This document shows, one piece after another, positions 8,627 to 16,810 of a stretch of 30,820 nt of DNA (position 1 is its first letter; each line of letters starts with the position of its first letter). A program made the translations under genes and the position numbers. The notes below the pieces were generated by a model. It was not told the origin of the DNA. It worked only from the letters and a program-made list of their open reading frames with translations, and did no database searches. Source of the DNA: JAPLKB01 sp964429485 (GTDB lineage: Bacteria > Desulfobacterota > Syntrophorhabdia > Syntrophorhabdales > Syntrophorhabdaceae); assembly GCA_964429485.1 (NCBI GenBank), contig CAYSBW010000025.1, positions 1-30,820 on the forward strand. Direction: 5' to 3'.

Positions 8627-10152
8627 CTGAAAGTTATATAGAATATTGGGGATTGAAAGAGCATCCGTTCCTTCTTGCTCCTGATAGCAATATGATGCAT
8701 ATGGCAGGGCAGTACTATGAATGCCTTGAAAGATTGAAATATGCAGTTAACACAAACAAAGGCGGAGCTCTTGTTGTATCCGAAGATGCAGGTCTGGGAA
8801 AAACAAGTATTCTTTTAAAACTTATCAATGAGATGAAGGAAATATACGGTAATTCCTTTAGATATGCCTTTGTTGACCATCCTACCTTAACCTCGAACCA
8901 ACTGTTGGCATATATAACCGGGTGTTTTACCAATGCCATACCTGATGAGCAGAACAGGTCGGGGAAACATACAATTGATTTTGTATGTGACCAGATGCAG
9001 ACCAGCGCTGATATAGATGGTTCTCAGGATAAACTGAAAAACCTTATGGCATTAAAGGAAGTCCTTATCAAGGTAAAGCAGCAGGGGGGCAAGAGTATAA
9101 TAATCGTAGATGAAGGACAGATGTTGTGCGGCGCCCACGATATATTACAGGAACTGAGGATTCTCATAAACCTTACATTTAATAACGAATATCTCCACAC
9201 ATTCATTTTATCAGGGCAGAAACCGCTGTGGAATGAAATTAAATCAATACCGGAATTCTGGCAGAGATTGCCTGTCAGATATTATCTGATTCCTTTACAG
9301 CTAAATGAAACAAAAGAGCTCATCAGGCACAGGTTGAAAAAGGCAGGTCTAAGTGAAGGTAGGGAAATTTTTTCAGATGATGCCCTGGAAATTATTCAGA
9401 GGTATTCCAATGGTTCTCCGAGAACAATAATAGCAATGTCCGATCTTTCCTTGCTGACAGGTTATGCTGATCGTTCAGGCAAGATAGGTTTTAAGGAAAT
9501 GTCAAAGGTTATAAATGCCATGTCAGGAAGCGGGGATAGTATTGCATATATTGATATCAGAGAGAGGGAGATTAAAAAGGAGTCCCTGTCCGATAATGTT
9601 ATGGAATCTGTTGAGAGAAGAATTGCTTCCGGGAAAAAAATAAAAACCTCTGTTACAAAGCAGAATATTGATATTAAATATGCTACAAAAATAAATAATG
9701 TTAGACCTTTTTTTGCTGTAATGGCCATTTTATTGGCGATAATTGCAGGTTTTGCCGGGGGTTATTATTTTACTTTTGGTGGAATAAGACCTGGTTTTTC
9801 AGAACCGATGAAAAAGGAAATCGCTATCAGCAACAATAATATTAATTCTGTATTCAATGAACAGGCAGAAGAGAAACTAAAAACAGAATCAAAAAGTGAT
9901 GAAGAACCATATTCGGTTAGTAACAAAGCAGCACCGGAGAAATATGAGAAAGAGGCATTGATAATTGCAAGCGCTGCTAATGTGAGAATTGCCCCTTATA
10001 TTGATGCAGCAAGAATAGGAATGATTTTTGAAGGTGAAAAAATTAAAATTGTTGAGGAAAAATCAGATAGTACAAACAGGAAATGGTATAAATTCTTTTT
10101 ATTAGGAGACAAGGAAGGCTGGATATCAGAGGAACTGTTGCTGATAAGATAG
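8623..10152 (+). CDS. ExeA/GspA-like AAA+ ATPase with membrane segment and C-terminal SH3 domain
   Basis: 509 residues. The N-terminal AAA+ domain is of the ExeA/GspA type: YWGLKEHPF, Walker A SEDAGLGKTS (Lys 60), Walker B IIIVDEGQ (Asp 163, Glu 164), then SGQKPLW and a sensor region through RYSNGSPR. A single membrane helix spans about 363-384. A polar linker leads to a bacterial SH3 domain at about 447-509 (NVRIAPYIDAARIG to GWISEELL), expected on the periplasmic side, where such domains often bind cell wall. In type II secretion ExeA works with ExeB to place the secretin, but no secretion genes are nearby. Similar ATPases also occur near pilus and mobile-element genes. The domain call is firm and the pathway is open. 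Confidence 0.82.
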   Translation: MTESYIEYWGLKEHPFLLAPDSNMMHMAGQYYECLERLKYAVNTNKGGALVVSEDAGLGKTSILLKLINEMKEIYGNSFRYAFVDHPTLTSNQLLAYITGCFTNAIPDEQNRSGKHTIDFVCDQMQTSADIDGSQDKLKNLMALKEVLIKVKQQGGKSIIIVDEGQMLCGAHDILQELRILINLTFNNEYLHTFILSGQKPLWNEIKSIPEFWQRLPVRYYLIPLQLNETKELIRHRLKKAGLSEGREIFSDDALEIIQRYSNGSPRTIIAMSDLSLLTGYADRSGKIGFKEMSKVINAMSGSGDSIAYIDIREREIKKESLSDNVMESVERRIASGKKIKTSVTKQNIDIKYATKINNVRPFFAVMAILLAIIAGFAGGYYFTFGGIRPGFSEPMKKEIAISNNNINSVFNEQAEEKLKTESKSDEEPYSVSNKAAPEKYEKEALIIASAANVRIAPYIDAARIGMIFEGEKIKIVEEKSDSTNRKWYKFFLLGDKEGWISEELLLIR

Positions 10153-10157
10153 AATAC

Positions 10158-10210
10158 TCCGACACCTTCTTTATTGTGCAAATTCGTCATAATTTATCAA
10201 GGAGTGTCAG
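10158..10210. repeat. Dispersed repeat, paired copy B, between converging genes
   Basis: The left half reads CTCCGACACCTTCTTTATT on the plus strand. The right half, read on the minus strand, starts CTGACACTCCTTGATAAAT. So two opposed copies of the repeat core form an imperfect dyad directly after the ATPase gene and before the selB stop. It may act as a transcription-end structure for both genes. Confidence 0.45.
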
Positions 10211-10260
10211 ATTAAATCTTAACCAATACAGCTAAGACAGGTTTAGTTTCAACTGCTAAA

Positions 10261-12159
10261 TTAGCTTCGTAAAACCCTCTTGTCACCAACTCTGATTGTC
10301 AGTTTAATCTCATCGAGATATTCGAGTATGGGTATCATATATTTTCTCGATATATCGAAGAATGATCTGAAATCGAGAGGTGTCATTTCTTTTTTGTCCT
10401 TAAGATATGCTATTACTTTTTCTTTTATGTTTTCCATGACATCACTGTGGAAATAGAGATCCCCCTTGACTTTGATCACTTTACCTTTGTAGGTTAATTT
10501 TTCAATGATGTCCTTTATCTGCTTATCACTTTTTTTCATCTCTGTTGATAATTCTTTTAATGAGGGTGGAGTGATTCCAGTATGAAGCAGTTTGTTTAAT
10601 ATATCAATTTCAAGACGTTCTATATCTTTATCAACAGGTTTACCGGTGTTTTTTGCCCTTACTTTGTCCTTTTCGGTTTCCAGTGTCCCATCATTTATGA
10701 ATTCGTCGAGAGCTGTCTGAAATATCTGGGTCTCAACAGCGGGGAGTCTTGTACGGAGTTCTTCCTTTGAAATTCCTATTTTTAAAGGGTTTTTTGCGTG
10801 AAAATCAGATAGGATCTGTTTTAGATTTTTTTTGTATTCTCTGAAATAGTTCAAATGAACTATCGTTGTTTTGCCTATAGATTTTATCTTTTCCTGATCT
10901 ATGAGCCCTTGCATTATAGCAGTAGCATGGGTTATATCTTTTCCTATAAGCACAGGAAGAGATGCCCTGTTTATACCTTTGTATTCTCCCTTAAGTATGT
11001 GATATTCAGCCTTATCAGTATAAGTACCTTCTTTTAAAAGCCTGTAGATGGAATCTGTTTCAGCTGATTTTCTTTTATGTTTTTTCGGTGTAATATCGAG
11101 GATTTTTCCACCACCTATTGTTTGAACGGAATAGGATCCGCGAATAATAAATCTGTCGTCAGGCAATGCAACAACAGGATTTGAAAATACAAATTGGGCA
11201 AAAAGCTCTTCACCAGGTTCTATGTTATCTTTGTTGAATAAAACAAGCCTTCCTTCTTCCTGTGCAGTGGCTATGTGAAACCTTAAGGTTGAATCGCTTT
11301 TTATGGGTTTGAAGGGGAGCTCAAGATATTTTAAAGTTACGTCTATGCGATTGGACAATATCAGAGTATCAGGCCTGCCTATGATAGTTCCTCTTTCTAT
11401 ATCCTGTTTTTCCAGGCCTTGAAGGTTCAGGGCAACCCTTTCTCCTGCAATTGCTTCTGCTGCATCTTCATGATATGCCTGGATGTTTCTTATTTTTGCC
11501 CTTTTATTCAAGGGATATATCTCGATTTCTTCTCCAGTTTTTATTGATCCTGAAATACATGTTCCAGTTACTATTGTGCCGAGTCCTTTTAATGTAAAAA
11601 CTCTGTCAACGGGCAATCTGAATATACCCTTGCCTGACCTTTCCTGTATTCCAGAGGCGATTTCCTTGATTGTATTCCTGAGCTGTTCAAGGTTATCCCC
11701 TGTAGTTGAAGATACCGGTATTATTGTTGCCCCTTCAAGCAGTCTGCCTTTTAGAAGGTCCTGTACATCCTCACTGACGAGTTCAATCATATCTTCATCA
11801 ACAAGATCTTTTTTTGTAATTGTAACAATGCCTTTTGAGAGTCCGAGAAGTTCGCATATATCAACATGCTCTCTTGTTTGTGGCATTACCCCTTCATCTG
11901 CTGCTACAATAAGGAGTACCATGTCAATACCCCAGGCCCCGGCAACCATATGCCTGATAAACTTTTCATGACCTGGTACGTCTACTATTCCCAAAAGCAG
12001 GTCATCACCGAATTTGTAATGGGCAAAACCAAGCTCTGTTGTAATACCCCTGTCTTTTTCCTCCTTAAGCCTGTCACAGTCAATACCTGTAAGAGCTTTT
12101 ATAAGAGTAGTTTTGCCGTGATCTATATGCCCGGCTGTGCCTATAACTATTTTTTTCAT
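10261..12159 (-). CDS. selB: Selenocysteine-specific translation elongation factor SelB
   Basis: 632 residues, close to E. coli SelB (614). SelB binds GTP and Sec-tRNA and recognises the SECIS hairpin so that UGA is read as selenocysteine. GTPase motifs: GHIDHGKT (10-17), RGITTELGF (Thr 40), DVPGHE (60-65), TKKD (115-118). The second and third beta domains follow, with ESS motifs GLGTIVTGT and RFIIRGSYS, and the C-terminal 260 residues fit the winged-helix repeats that bind SECIS RNA. No selA, selD, tRNA-Sec or recognisable selenoprotein is in the window, so the rest of the system is elsewhere. No strong Shine-Dalgarno sequence precedes the ATG. A promoter match places the transcript start only about seven bases upstream. 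Confidence 0.97.
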   Translation of the reverse strand: MKKIVIGTAGHIDHGKTTLIKALTGIDCDRLKEEKDRGITTELGFAHYKFGDDLLLGIVDVPGHEKFIRHMVAGAWGIDMVLLIVAADEGVMPQTREHVDICELLGLSKGIVTITKKDLVDEDMIELVSEDVQDLLKGRLLEGATIIPVSSTTGDNLEQLRNTIKEIASGIQERSGKGIFRLPVDRVFTLKGLGTIVTGTCISGSIKTGEEIEIYPLNKRAKIRNIQAYHEDAAEAIAGERVALNLQGLEKQDIERGTIIGRPDTLILSNRIDVTLKYLELPFKPIKSDSTLRFHIATAQEEGRLVLFNKDNIEPGEELFAQFVFSNPVVALPDDRFIIRGSYSVQTIGGGKILDITPKKHKRKSAETDSIYRLLKEGTYTDKAEYHILKGEYKGINRASLPVLIGKDITHATAIMQGLIDQEKIKSIGKTTIVHLNYFREYKKNLKQILSDFHAKNPLKIGISKEELRTRLPAVETQIFQTALDEFINDGTLETEKDKVRAKNTGKPVDKDIERLEIDILNKLLHTGITPPSLKELSTEMKKSDKQIKDIIEKLTYKGKVIKVKGDLYFHSDVMENIKEKVIAYLKDKKEMTPLDFRSFFDISRKYMIPILEYLDEIKLTIRVGDKRVLRS

Positions 12160-12172
12160 AATTTATTGTCTA

Positions 12173-12201
12173 ACTATACAACATTTTTCTGTTGTACTCA
12201 A
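12173..12201 (-). promoter_or_regulatory. selB promoter with an embedded inverted repeat (possible operator)
   Basis: On the minus strand TTGAGT (12196-12201) and TATAGT (12173-12178) are separated by exactly 17 bases. A perfect 7-base inverted repeat TACAACA-N6-TGTTGTA (12177-12196) fills the spacer and touches both boxes, where a bound repressor would block RNA polymerase. Predicted transcription starts about 12166, so the selB message would have a very short leader. Confidence 0.5.
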
Positions 12202-12253
12202 TCAGGTCTTGCCTGATAAAAATTATTAAATAACATCATCTGATATAAATTGT

Positions 12254-12302
12254 CCTTAATTTGTAATTATGAAGATGTCAGGGTATCTCTGACCAGGGCA
12301 TT
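12254..12302 (-). repeat. Dispersed intergenic repeat, copy E (degenerate)
   Basis: The minus strand reads GATACCCTGACATCTTCA then TAATTACAAAT, matching the copy at 7616-7686 (GATAGCCCTGACACCTTTA) with few changes. A small GTCAG-N7-CTGAC hairpin lies at its edge (12277-12293). This is one of the weaker copies. Confidence 0.35.
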
Positions 12303-12467
12303 GTCTGATAAATGCCTGAAAATTTTTCCAATCTTTCTTGCTAATATTGTCGTATCAGTTTAAATAATTATGGAAAAGGGAATGAAAAAATGAACACACT
12401 GAAAGGACAGCATAAAATTCCGTCAGATAATAAGGGCAATTGTAAATAAATAATTATAGGAGATTTT

Positions 12468-12824
12468 ATGGAAACAGATAGCAGGCAGGAAGGAAATCCT
12501 CCATGGGGCAGGTGGCTTGTTATTCAGGATGAAATTGATTTTAAAGTAAAAAGAATAGATGTTTTTCCGGGAAATAAGCTAAGTTATCAGAAACATTTCA
12601 AAAGAGAGGAACACTGGCAGGTTGTGAGAGGAAAGGGTAAGGTGACAATTAATGGAAAAGAACATTTCCTGGATCCCGGAGAGTGCATTAATATAGACCG
12701 AGAAGCGCTTCACAGGATGGAAAATATTGGTCTGGAAACTCTGATATTTATAGAGGTTCAAAGAGGCGAATATTTCGGAGAGGATGATATTGTAAGGATC
12801 GAGGATGATTATGGAAGATCATAG
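12468..12824 (+). CDS. Cupin, mannose-6-phosphate isomerase type II C-terminal family
   Basis: 118 residues, a single cupin barrel. It matches the C-terminal isomerase domain of bifunctional mannose-1-phosphate guanylyltransferase/phosphomannose isomerase: PPWGRW at the start, PGNKLSYQKH, REEHWQVVRG, LHRMEN and IEVQRGEYFGEDDIVR at the end. Likely metal ligands are Gln 41, His 43, Glu 48 and His 82. It lacks the guanylyltransferase half, so it is a stand-alone domain. It may interconvert fructose- and mannose-6-phosphate, or be a related sugar-phosphate cupin. AGGAGA at 12458-12463 supports this start. It converges on ispG with 27 bases between, where a weak CCTG/CAGG hairpin lies at 12834-12846. 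Confidence 0.85.
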   Translation: METDSRQEGNPPWGRWLVIQDEIDFKVKRIDVFPGNKLSYQKHFKREEHWQVVRGKGKVTINGKEHFLDPGECINIDREALHRMENIGLETLIFIEVQRGEYFGEDDIVRIEDDYGRS

Positions 12825-12851
12825 GGAATAAAATCCTGTTACAGGGTTCTA

Positions 12852-13916
12852 TTATGACAACATGTTATAAATTTCATCCCTGAGAATATTTTTTGCCATT
12901 TCTTTTGGTATATTGGTTTTTATGATTGTTCCCTTTGAAAAAAGTACAGCTTTATTAGCGCCGAAAGCTATGCCAATATCAGCTTCTTTTGCCTCTCCAG
13001 GTCCGTTAACCTCGCAACCCATTATGGCTACGTTAAGGTTTTTCTCAAAGTGATCAACTTCTTTTTCAAAATCAGCCACAATATCAAAGATATTACTTGT
13101 TTTGCATCTGCCACAGGTGGGGCAGGAAATAATGTTTATTCCCCTGTTTCTCAACCCGAGATTTCTTAAAATGTGATATGCAGCTCTGACTTCGTAAACA
13201 GGATTTCCGGTCAGTGAAACTCTTATAGTGTCTCCAATACCTTTATAGAGCAGTAGGCCGATGCCTATGGCGGATTTTATTGCACCTGAAAATATTGGCC
13301 CTGCCTCAGTTATGCCCACATGAAGCGGGTAATCCGATTGTTCTGAGAATTTTTTATATGCATCGATTGTCTGGAATACATCTGAAGCCTTTAACGATAC
13401 TTTCAATTCCCTCCAGCCGAGATCTTCGAAAAACTTTATATAATAAAGTGCACTTTCAACCATGGCGTCTGCACAGGGTCTGGAATATTTTTTAAGGATT
13501 TTTTTCTCCATTGAGCCAGTATTCAAACCAATGCGAATGGGAGTTCCGGTTTCTTTAGCGAGCAGGACAATTTCCTTAACTTTCCGAGTATTATTTATTG
13601 TTCCCGGATTGATTCGTATTGCGTCAATTCCAAGTTCCATAGCTTTCAGGGCGATTTTGTGATTAAAATGAATATCTCCTATAAGAGGTGTATCAATTTC
13701 TTTCTTAAGAAAAGGGATGGTATTGCATGCCTCTTCCTGAGGCAGGGCAAGTCTGATAAGCTCACAACCGGCTTTTTTTAGAGCCAGTGCCTGATCCAGT
13801 GTTTCCTGAGGGTTTTCAGGGTGAGTTTTTAGCATTGATTGAACAATTATGGGACTATTACCACCAACCGGAACATTGTTGATATGAATTTGTCTTGTAA
13901 TTTTCCTTTTCATCAT
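12852..13916 (-). CDS. ispG: 4-hydroxy-3-methylbut-2-enyl-diphosphate synthase (GcpE)
   Basis: 354 residues. It catalyses the reductive ring opening of MEcPP to HMBPP in the MEP isoprenoid pathway, with a 4Fe-4S cluster. The N-terminal TIM barrel starts TRQIHINNVPVGG, then LIRLALP, IGDIHFN, IRINPG. Cluster ligands are Cys 265 and Cys 268 (SCPTCGRC), Cys 301 and Glu 308 (GCEVNGPGEA). It is the short bacterial form without the plant insert. Two ATG codons stand in tandem (13916 and 13913). The nearest good Shine-Dalgarno, AAGGAGG, is about 26 bases upstream, unusually far, and stop codons exclude a longer frame starting there, so initiation is less certain than identity. Confidence 0.96.
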   Translation of the reverse strand: MMKRKITRQIHINNVPVGGNSPIIVQSMLKTHPENPQETLDQALALKKAGCELIRLALPQEEACNTIPFLKKEIDTPLIGDIHFNHKIALKAMELGIDAIRINPGTINNTRKVKEIVLLAKETGTPIRIGLNTGSMEKKILKKYSRPCADAMVESALYYIKFFEDLGWRELKVSLKASDVFQTIDAYKKFSEQSDYPLHVGITEAGPIFSGAIKSAIGIGLLLYKGIGDTIRVSLTGNPVYEVRAAYHILRNLGLRNRGINIISCPTCGRCKTSNIFDIVADFEKEVDHFEKNLNVAIMGCEVNGPGEAKEADIGIAFGANKAVLFSKGTIIKTNIPKEMAKNILRDEIYNMLS

Positions 13917-13986
13917 TGATCTGTCGAATAGTTAACGACATTCCTCCTTAGGTACTCTCTGTCACTGGTTTTTAATTTTGATTCAT

Positions 13987-14014
13987 TTTATAATTTGTAT
14001 TCAGCCAATGTCAA
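13987..14014 (-). promoter_or_regulatory. ispG promoter
   Basis: On the minus strand a consensus -35 box TTGACA (14009-14014) is followed after 16 bases by TATAAA (13987-13992). The predicted start is about 13980, giving a leader of about 60 bases that contains the AAGGAGG at about 13944-13950. Confidence 0.6.
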
Positions 14015-14085
14015 TGAATGAATATTTTCCATGTAAATTAAATTTGAAGGATTTATTATTATATGCTTGCTGTTCAGTTAATGAA

Positions 14086-14113
14086 TAGACAACAAGGTTT
14101 GATTTATTATAGA
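14086..14113 (+). promoter_or_regulatory. Possible promoter of the kinase-regulator genes
   Basis: TAGACA (14086-14091), 16 bases, then TATAGA (14108-14113), ending 34 bases before the kinase ATG. The match is moderate and this is the best candidate in a very AT-rich stretch, where chance matches are common. Confidence 0.3.
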
Positions 14114-14147
14114 TTATCTAAAGTTTTAAAATGGAGTAAAACCGGAT

Positions 14148-15833
14148 ATGAAAAATTCCAATAATAATGAAAAAGATTTGTTGCAGGAAATTTCCGCACT
14201 GAGAAAAAAGGTTGCAGAACTGGAAAATTCCAGACAGAAATTTGAGAATATGGAAGAAACCCTGTGGAAAAGCGAGGAACTTCAGAGACAGGCTGAAAAA
14301 CTTAGAGATCAGGCTGAACTTCTTGACATTGCAGAAGATGCTATCATTGTCAGTACAATTGCAGGAGAAATAACATTTTGGAACAACGGAGCAACAGAAC
14401 GATACGGGTGGTCCCGGGAAGATGTTATGGGAAGGAATATCCATGATCTTCTTTGTACAGAATTCCCCAAGCCTATTGAAGAAATTAAAGCAGATGTACT
14501 TCACGGCGGGCGCTGGGATGGAGAGCTAATACATACAAGAAATGATGGAATTAGAATCGTTGTAGGAAGCAGATGGACGTTAAAGAAGGACAATAACGGC
14601 TGTCCCATTGCTATAATGGAGATCAATAATGATATTACAAAACATAAGCAGATTGAAGAGTTTCTTCAGAAGGCCAAGGATGAGCTTGAACAGCGTGTAA
14701 AAGAACGTACAGTGGAATTGCTCGATGCAAATGAACGTCTTACTCTGGAGCTTAACAGGCGCAAACGTATTGAAGAGATGCTTCGCAAAGGCGCTGAAAG
14801 ATACAGAAATCTATTTGAAAATTCACCTATAGGTATTTACCGCACAAATCCTGATGGAAGAATATTAATGGCCAATCCTACACTGATCAGAATGCTTGGT
14901 TATAATTCCTTTAATGAAATGGTGGCGAGCAATCAGAAAAAAGGGGATTATGAACCTACATACCTGAAAAAAAAGCTTAAAAAGCGTCTTGAAAAAGAGG
15001 ATAGGGTAAGAGGATTTGAGGTAAAGTGGAAAAGAAGCGGCAAACCTGTAGTTTTTATGCGTGAGAATGCCAAAGCAATAAGAGGCCTTGATGGATCAGT
15101 TCTTTTTTATGAGGGAACTGTAGAGGATATAAGTGAACAGAAAAAGGCGGAAGAAAAAATACAATCTTATCAGAAACAGTTAAGGTCACTGGCATCAGAT
15201 CTTTCACTTGCAGAAGAACAGGAGAGGCGACGAATAGCTAATATGCTTCATGACAATATAGGTCAGGTTCTTGCTGTTTCTAAAATAAAACTCGGCGCCC
15301 TATTGAAGGATGCTGAAGCAAACCAATCCACAGATATACTTACTGAGATCAGAGAATATATTGAACAGGCAATTCGCTATACCCGTTCACTGACTTTTGA
15401 GTTAAGTCCGCCAATACTTTATGATCTGGGGCTTGAGTCTGCCCTTGAATGGCTGACAGAGCAGATACACGAACAGCATGGAATTAATTGCGGGTTTGAA
15501 AATGATAATCAATTCAAACCCGTTAATGATGAAATCCGTATCTTTCTTTTTACAGCAGTACGTGAGCTTTTAGCAAATGTTACTAAGCATGCCCGTGCTG
15601 AGAAAGTAAAAGTTACTGTAAGAAAAGCAGAAAATAATATATCCATTCATGTAGCAGATAACGGGGCAGGTTTTAATGCAGCGAAGATGCATTTTTATCT
15701 TGATGAAAATAAAGGATTCGGTCTTTTCAGTATTCGCGAGAGGCTTCATCACCTTGGAGGTCAGATGGAAATAAGATCACAAAAAAATCGCGGGACAAGA
15801 GTAATCCTGCATGCTCCATTGAAACATGAATAA
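14148..15833 (+). CDS. Cytoplasmic PAS sensor histidine kinase, NarX/UhpB (HisKA_3) type
   Basis: 561 residues, no signal peptide or membrane helix, so a soluble sensor. A coiled coil (about 8-58) leads into a first PAS domain (about 57-165, DAIIVSTIAGEITFWN to EINNDITKHK). A second coiled linker (170-215) leads to a second PAS domain (about 218-335). The transmitter is of the HisKA_3 family: phosphoacceptor His 368 in RRIANMLHDNIGQ, N-box Glu 473/Asn 477 in RELLANVTKHA, G1 box DNGAG (504-508) and GFGLFSIRERL. HisKA_3 kinases pair with NarL/FixJ regulators, and one follows 21 bases downstream. The signal is unknown, and no heme or flavin residues can be claimed from sequence alone. The genes after it encode a Na+ pump pair, a plausible target. 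Confidence 0.93.
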   Translation: MKNSNNNEKDLLQEISALRKKVAELENSRQKFENMEETLWKSEELQRQAEKLRDQAELLDIAEDAIIVSTIAGEITFWNNGATERYGWSREDVMGRNIHDLLCTEFPKPIEEIKADVLHGGRWDGELIHTRNDGIRIVVGSRWTLKKDNNGCPIAIMEINNDITKHKQIEEFLQKAKDELEQRVKERTVELLDANERLTLELNRRKRIEEMLRKGAERYRNLFENSPIGIYRTNPDGRILMANPTLIRMLGYNSFNEMVASNQKKGDYEPTYLKKKLKKRLEKEDRVRGFEVKWKRSGKPVVFMRENAKAIRGLDGSVLFYEGTVEDISEQKKAEEKIQSYQKQLRSLASDLSLAEEQERRRIANMLHDNIGQVLAVSKIKLGALLKDAEANQSTDILTEIREYIEQAIRYTRSLTFELSPPILYDLGLESALEWLTEQIHEQHGINCGFENDNQFKPVNDEIRIFLFTAVRELLANVTKHARAEKVKVTVRKAENNISIHVADNGAGFNAAKMHFYLDENKGFGLFSIRERLHHLGGQMEIRSQKNRGTRVILHAPLKHE

Positions 15834-15854
15834 ACATAATAACGGAGATATTAA

Positions 15855-16502
15855 ATGACTATTAAAATTATCCTGGCAGATGACCATAAAATCATAAGAG
15901 AGGGATTGCGCGCGCTGCTCGAGAAAAACCCGAAGATGGAAGTGGTTGCAGAAGCGCAGGATGGATTAACAACAGTAAGCCTTGCAAAAAAAATCCTGCC
16001 TGATATTGTTATTATGGACATAGGAATGCCTGATATGAACGGTATTGATGCCACACGTCAGATTATTCTGGAAACCAGAAATATAAAGGTTATTGCTCTT
16101 TCAATGCATTCAGACAGGAGGTTTGTGCTTCAGATGCTTAAAGCAGGTGCATCGGGGTATCTCCTGAAGGATAGCGCTTTCGAGGAACTTGAGCTGGCAA
16201 TTCAGACAGTTATGACAGGTCAGCCTTATTTAAGTCCAAAAATAACTGATGTGGTAATAAAAGAATATATTCACAATGTGCCTGCAAATGAGTCAACAGT
16301 ATTTACAGCATTAACCAGCAGGGAGAGGGAGGTTCTTCAGCTGATTGCAGAGGGAAAAGCGACAAAGGAGATAGCATCCCGTTTGTGTGTAAGTGTAAAG
16401 ACTATAGAGACACACAGGCAGCAGATCATGGAAAAGCTTAATATACGCAGCATAGCTGAGTTAACGAAATATGCGATAAGAGAAGGTCTTACATCTCTCT
16501 AA
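15855..16502 (+). CDS. NarL/FixJ-type response regulator
   Basis: 215 residues. Receiver domain (about 1-120): acidic pair Asp 9/Asp 10 in LADDHK, phosphoacceptor Asp 55 in IVIMDIGMPDMNG, Ser 83 and Lys 105 in YLLKD. The LuxR-type helix-turn-helix runs from about 149 to 212 (LTSREREVLQLIAEG, SVKTIETHRQQI). ACGGAGAT ends five bases before the ATG. It is the natural partner of the kinase just upstream. Its receiver resembles the two receiver-only proteins at 25995-26405 and 27994-28389, and both kinds sit next to oadB genes. It therefore probably acts in Na+ pump control, though no target site could be identified. Confidence 0.95.
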   Translation: MTIKIILADDHKIIREGLRALLEKNPKMEVVAEAQDGLTTVSLAKKILPDIVIMDIGMPDMNGIDATRQIILETRNIKVIALSMHSDRRFVLQMLKAGASGYLLKDSAFEELELAIQTVMTGQPYLSPKITDVVIKEYIHNVPANESTVFTALTSREREVLQLIAEGKATKEIASRLCVSVKTIETHRQQIMEKLNIRSIAELTKYAIREGLTSL

Positions 16503-16592
16503 AATTAAATATCAAACAATCCGGGTTTTAAATTTCCAAATTTCTTTTTATTAATCCAGTGAGGCCAGAAGCTATTTTGTGAAATAATTCCG

Positions 16593-16621
16593 TTGACAAT
16601 ACCTGCTGTTGACTGTATGAA
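16593..16621 (+). promoter_or_regulatory. Promoter of the first oadG-oadB pair
   Basis: A perfect TTGACA (16593-16598), 17 bases, then TATGAA (16616-16621). Predicted start is about 16628, giving a leader of about 30 bases with AGGAGG at 16646-16651. Unlike the two paralogous modules at 26-30 kb, this leader has no hairpin or conserved block. Confidence 0.55.
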
Positions 16622-16658
16622 TAAATGAAACAAAAAAACATACATAGGAGGCAGGTTT

Positions 16659-16793
16659 ATGATGGATAGATGGACTTTCGGATTAACCATGCTTGTTGTT
16701 GGCATGGGAGGCACAATTGCCACACTTATTCTGTTCAGTCTTGTGATGACTGTTCTAAAGAAGATTTTTCCCTACAAAAAAGATGAAAAATAG
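16659..16793 (+). CDS. OadG-like small membrane subunit
   Basis: 44 residues with one membrane helix (about 8-32, GLTMLVVGMGGTIATLILF) and a lysine-rich C-terminus (KKIFPYKKDEK). AGGAGG lies seven bases before the ATG. The length, one-helix layout and position directly before oadB match the small gamma-type subunit of Na+-pumping decarboxylases, and its two counterparts at 27592-27726 and 29576-29710 are also 44 residues and precede oadB. Sequence likeness to classical OadG is slight, so the name rests on position and topology. No zinc-binding tail like that of Klebsiella OadG is visible. Confidence 0.75.
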   Translation: MMDRWTFGLTMLVVGMGGTIATLILFSLVMTVLKKIFPYKKDEK

Positions 16794-16810
16794 GAAAGGA
16801 GGAATTTTAG

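Larger units (their letters stand above)
12160..12467. other. Divergent intergenic region between selB and the cupin gene
   Basis: It contains the selB promoter (12173-12201), a hairpin ATCAGG-N5-CCTGAT at 12201-12217, a degenerate dispersed repeat (12254-12302) and two tiny overlapping frames (12370-12393 and 12390-12449, 7 and 19 codons). The frames are too short to support as genes. No clear promoter for the cupin gene was found; the best is a weak TTGCTA box near 12338. Confidence 0.5.

Noticed and set aside
11483..11971. 162-codon open frame on the plus strand opposite selB
   Set aside because: It is the complement of strongly conserved SelB coding sequence, has no ribosome binding site and a biased, serine-rich composition typical of antisense frames. 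The same holds for frames opposite oadB at 26484-26843, 27108-27530, 28468-28827 and 29092-29514.
12370..12449. Two tiny overlapping frames (7 and 19 codons) before the cupin gene, considered as a leader peptide
   Set aside because: No terminator or codon run of the kind seen in attenuation leaders, and no good ribosome binding site.
10261..12467. tRNA-Sec or another sel gene near selB
   Set aside because: I looked for a tRNA-like fold with a T-loop GTTCGA and CCA end, and for selA or selD motifs, and found none in the window. No gene here has an in-frame TGA suggesting selenocysteine.
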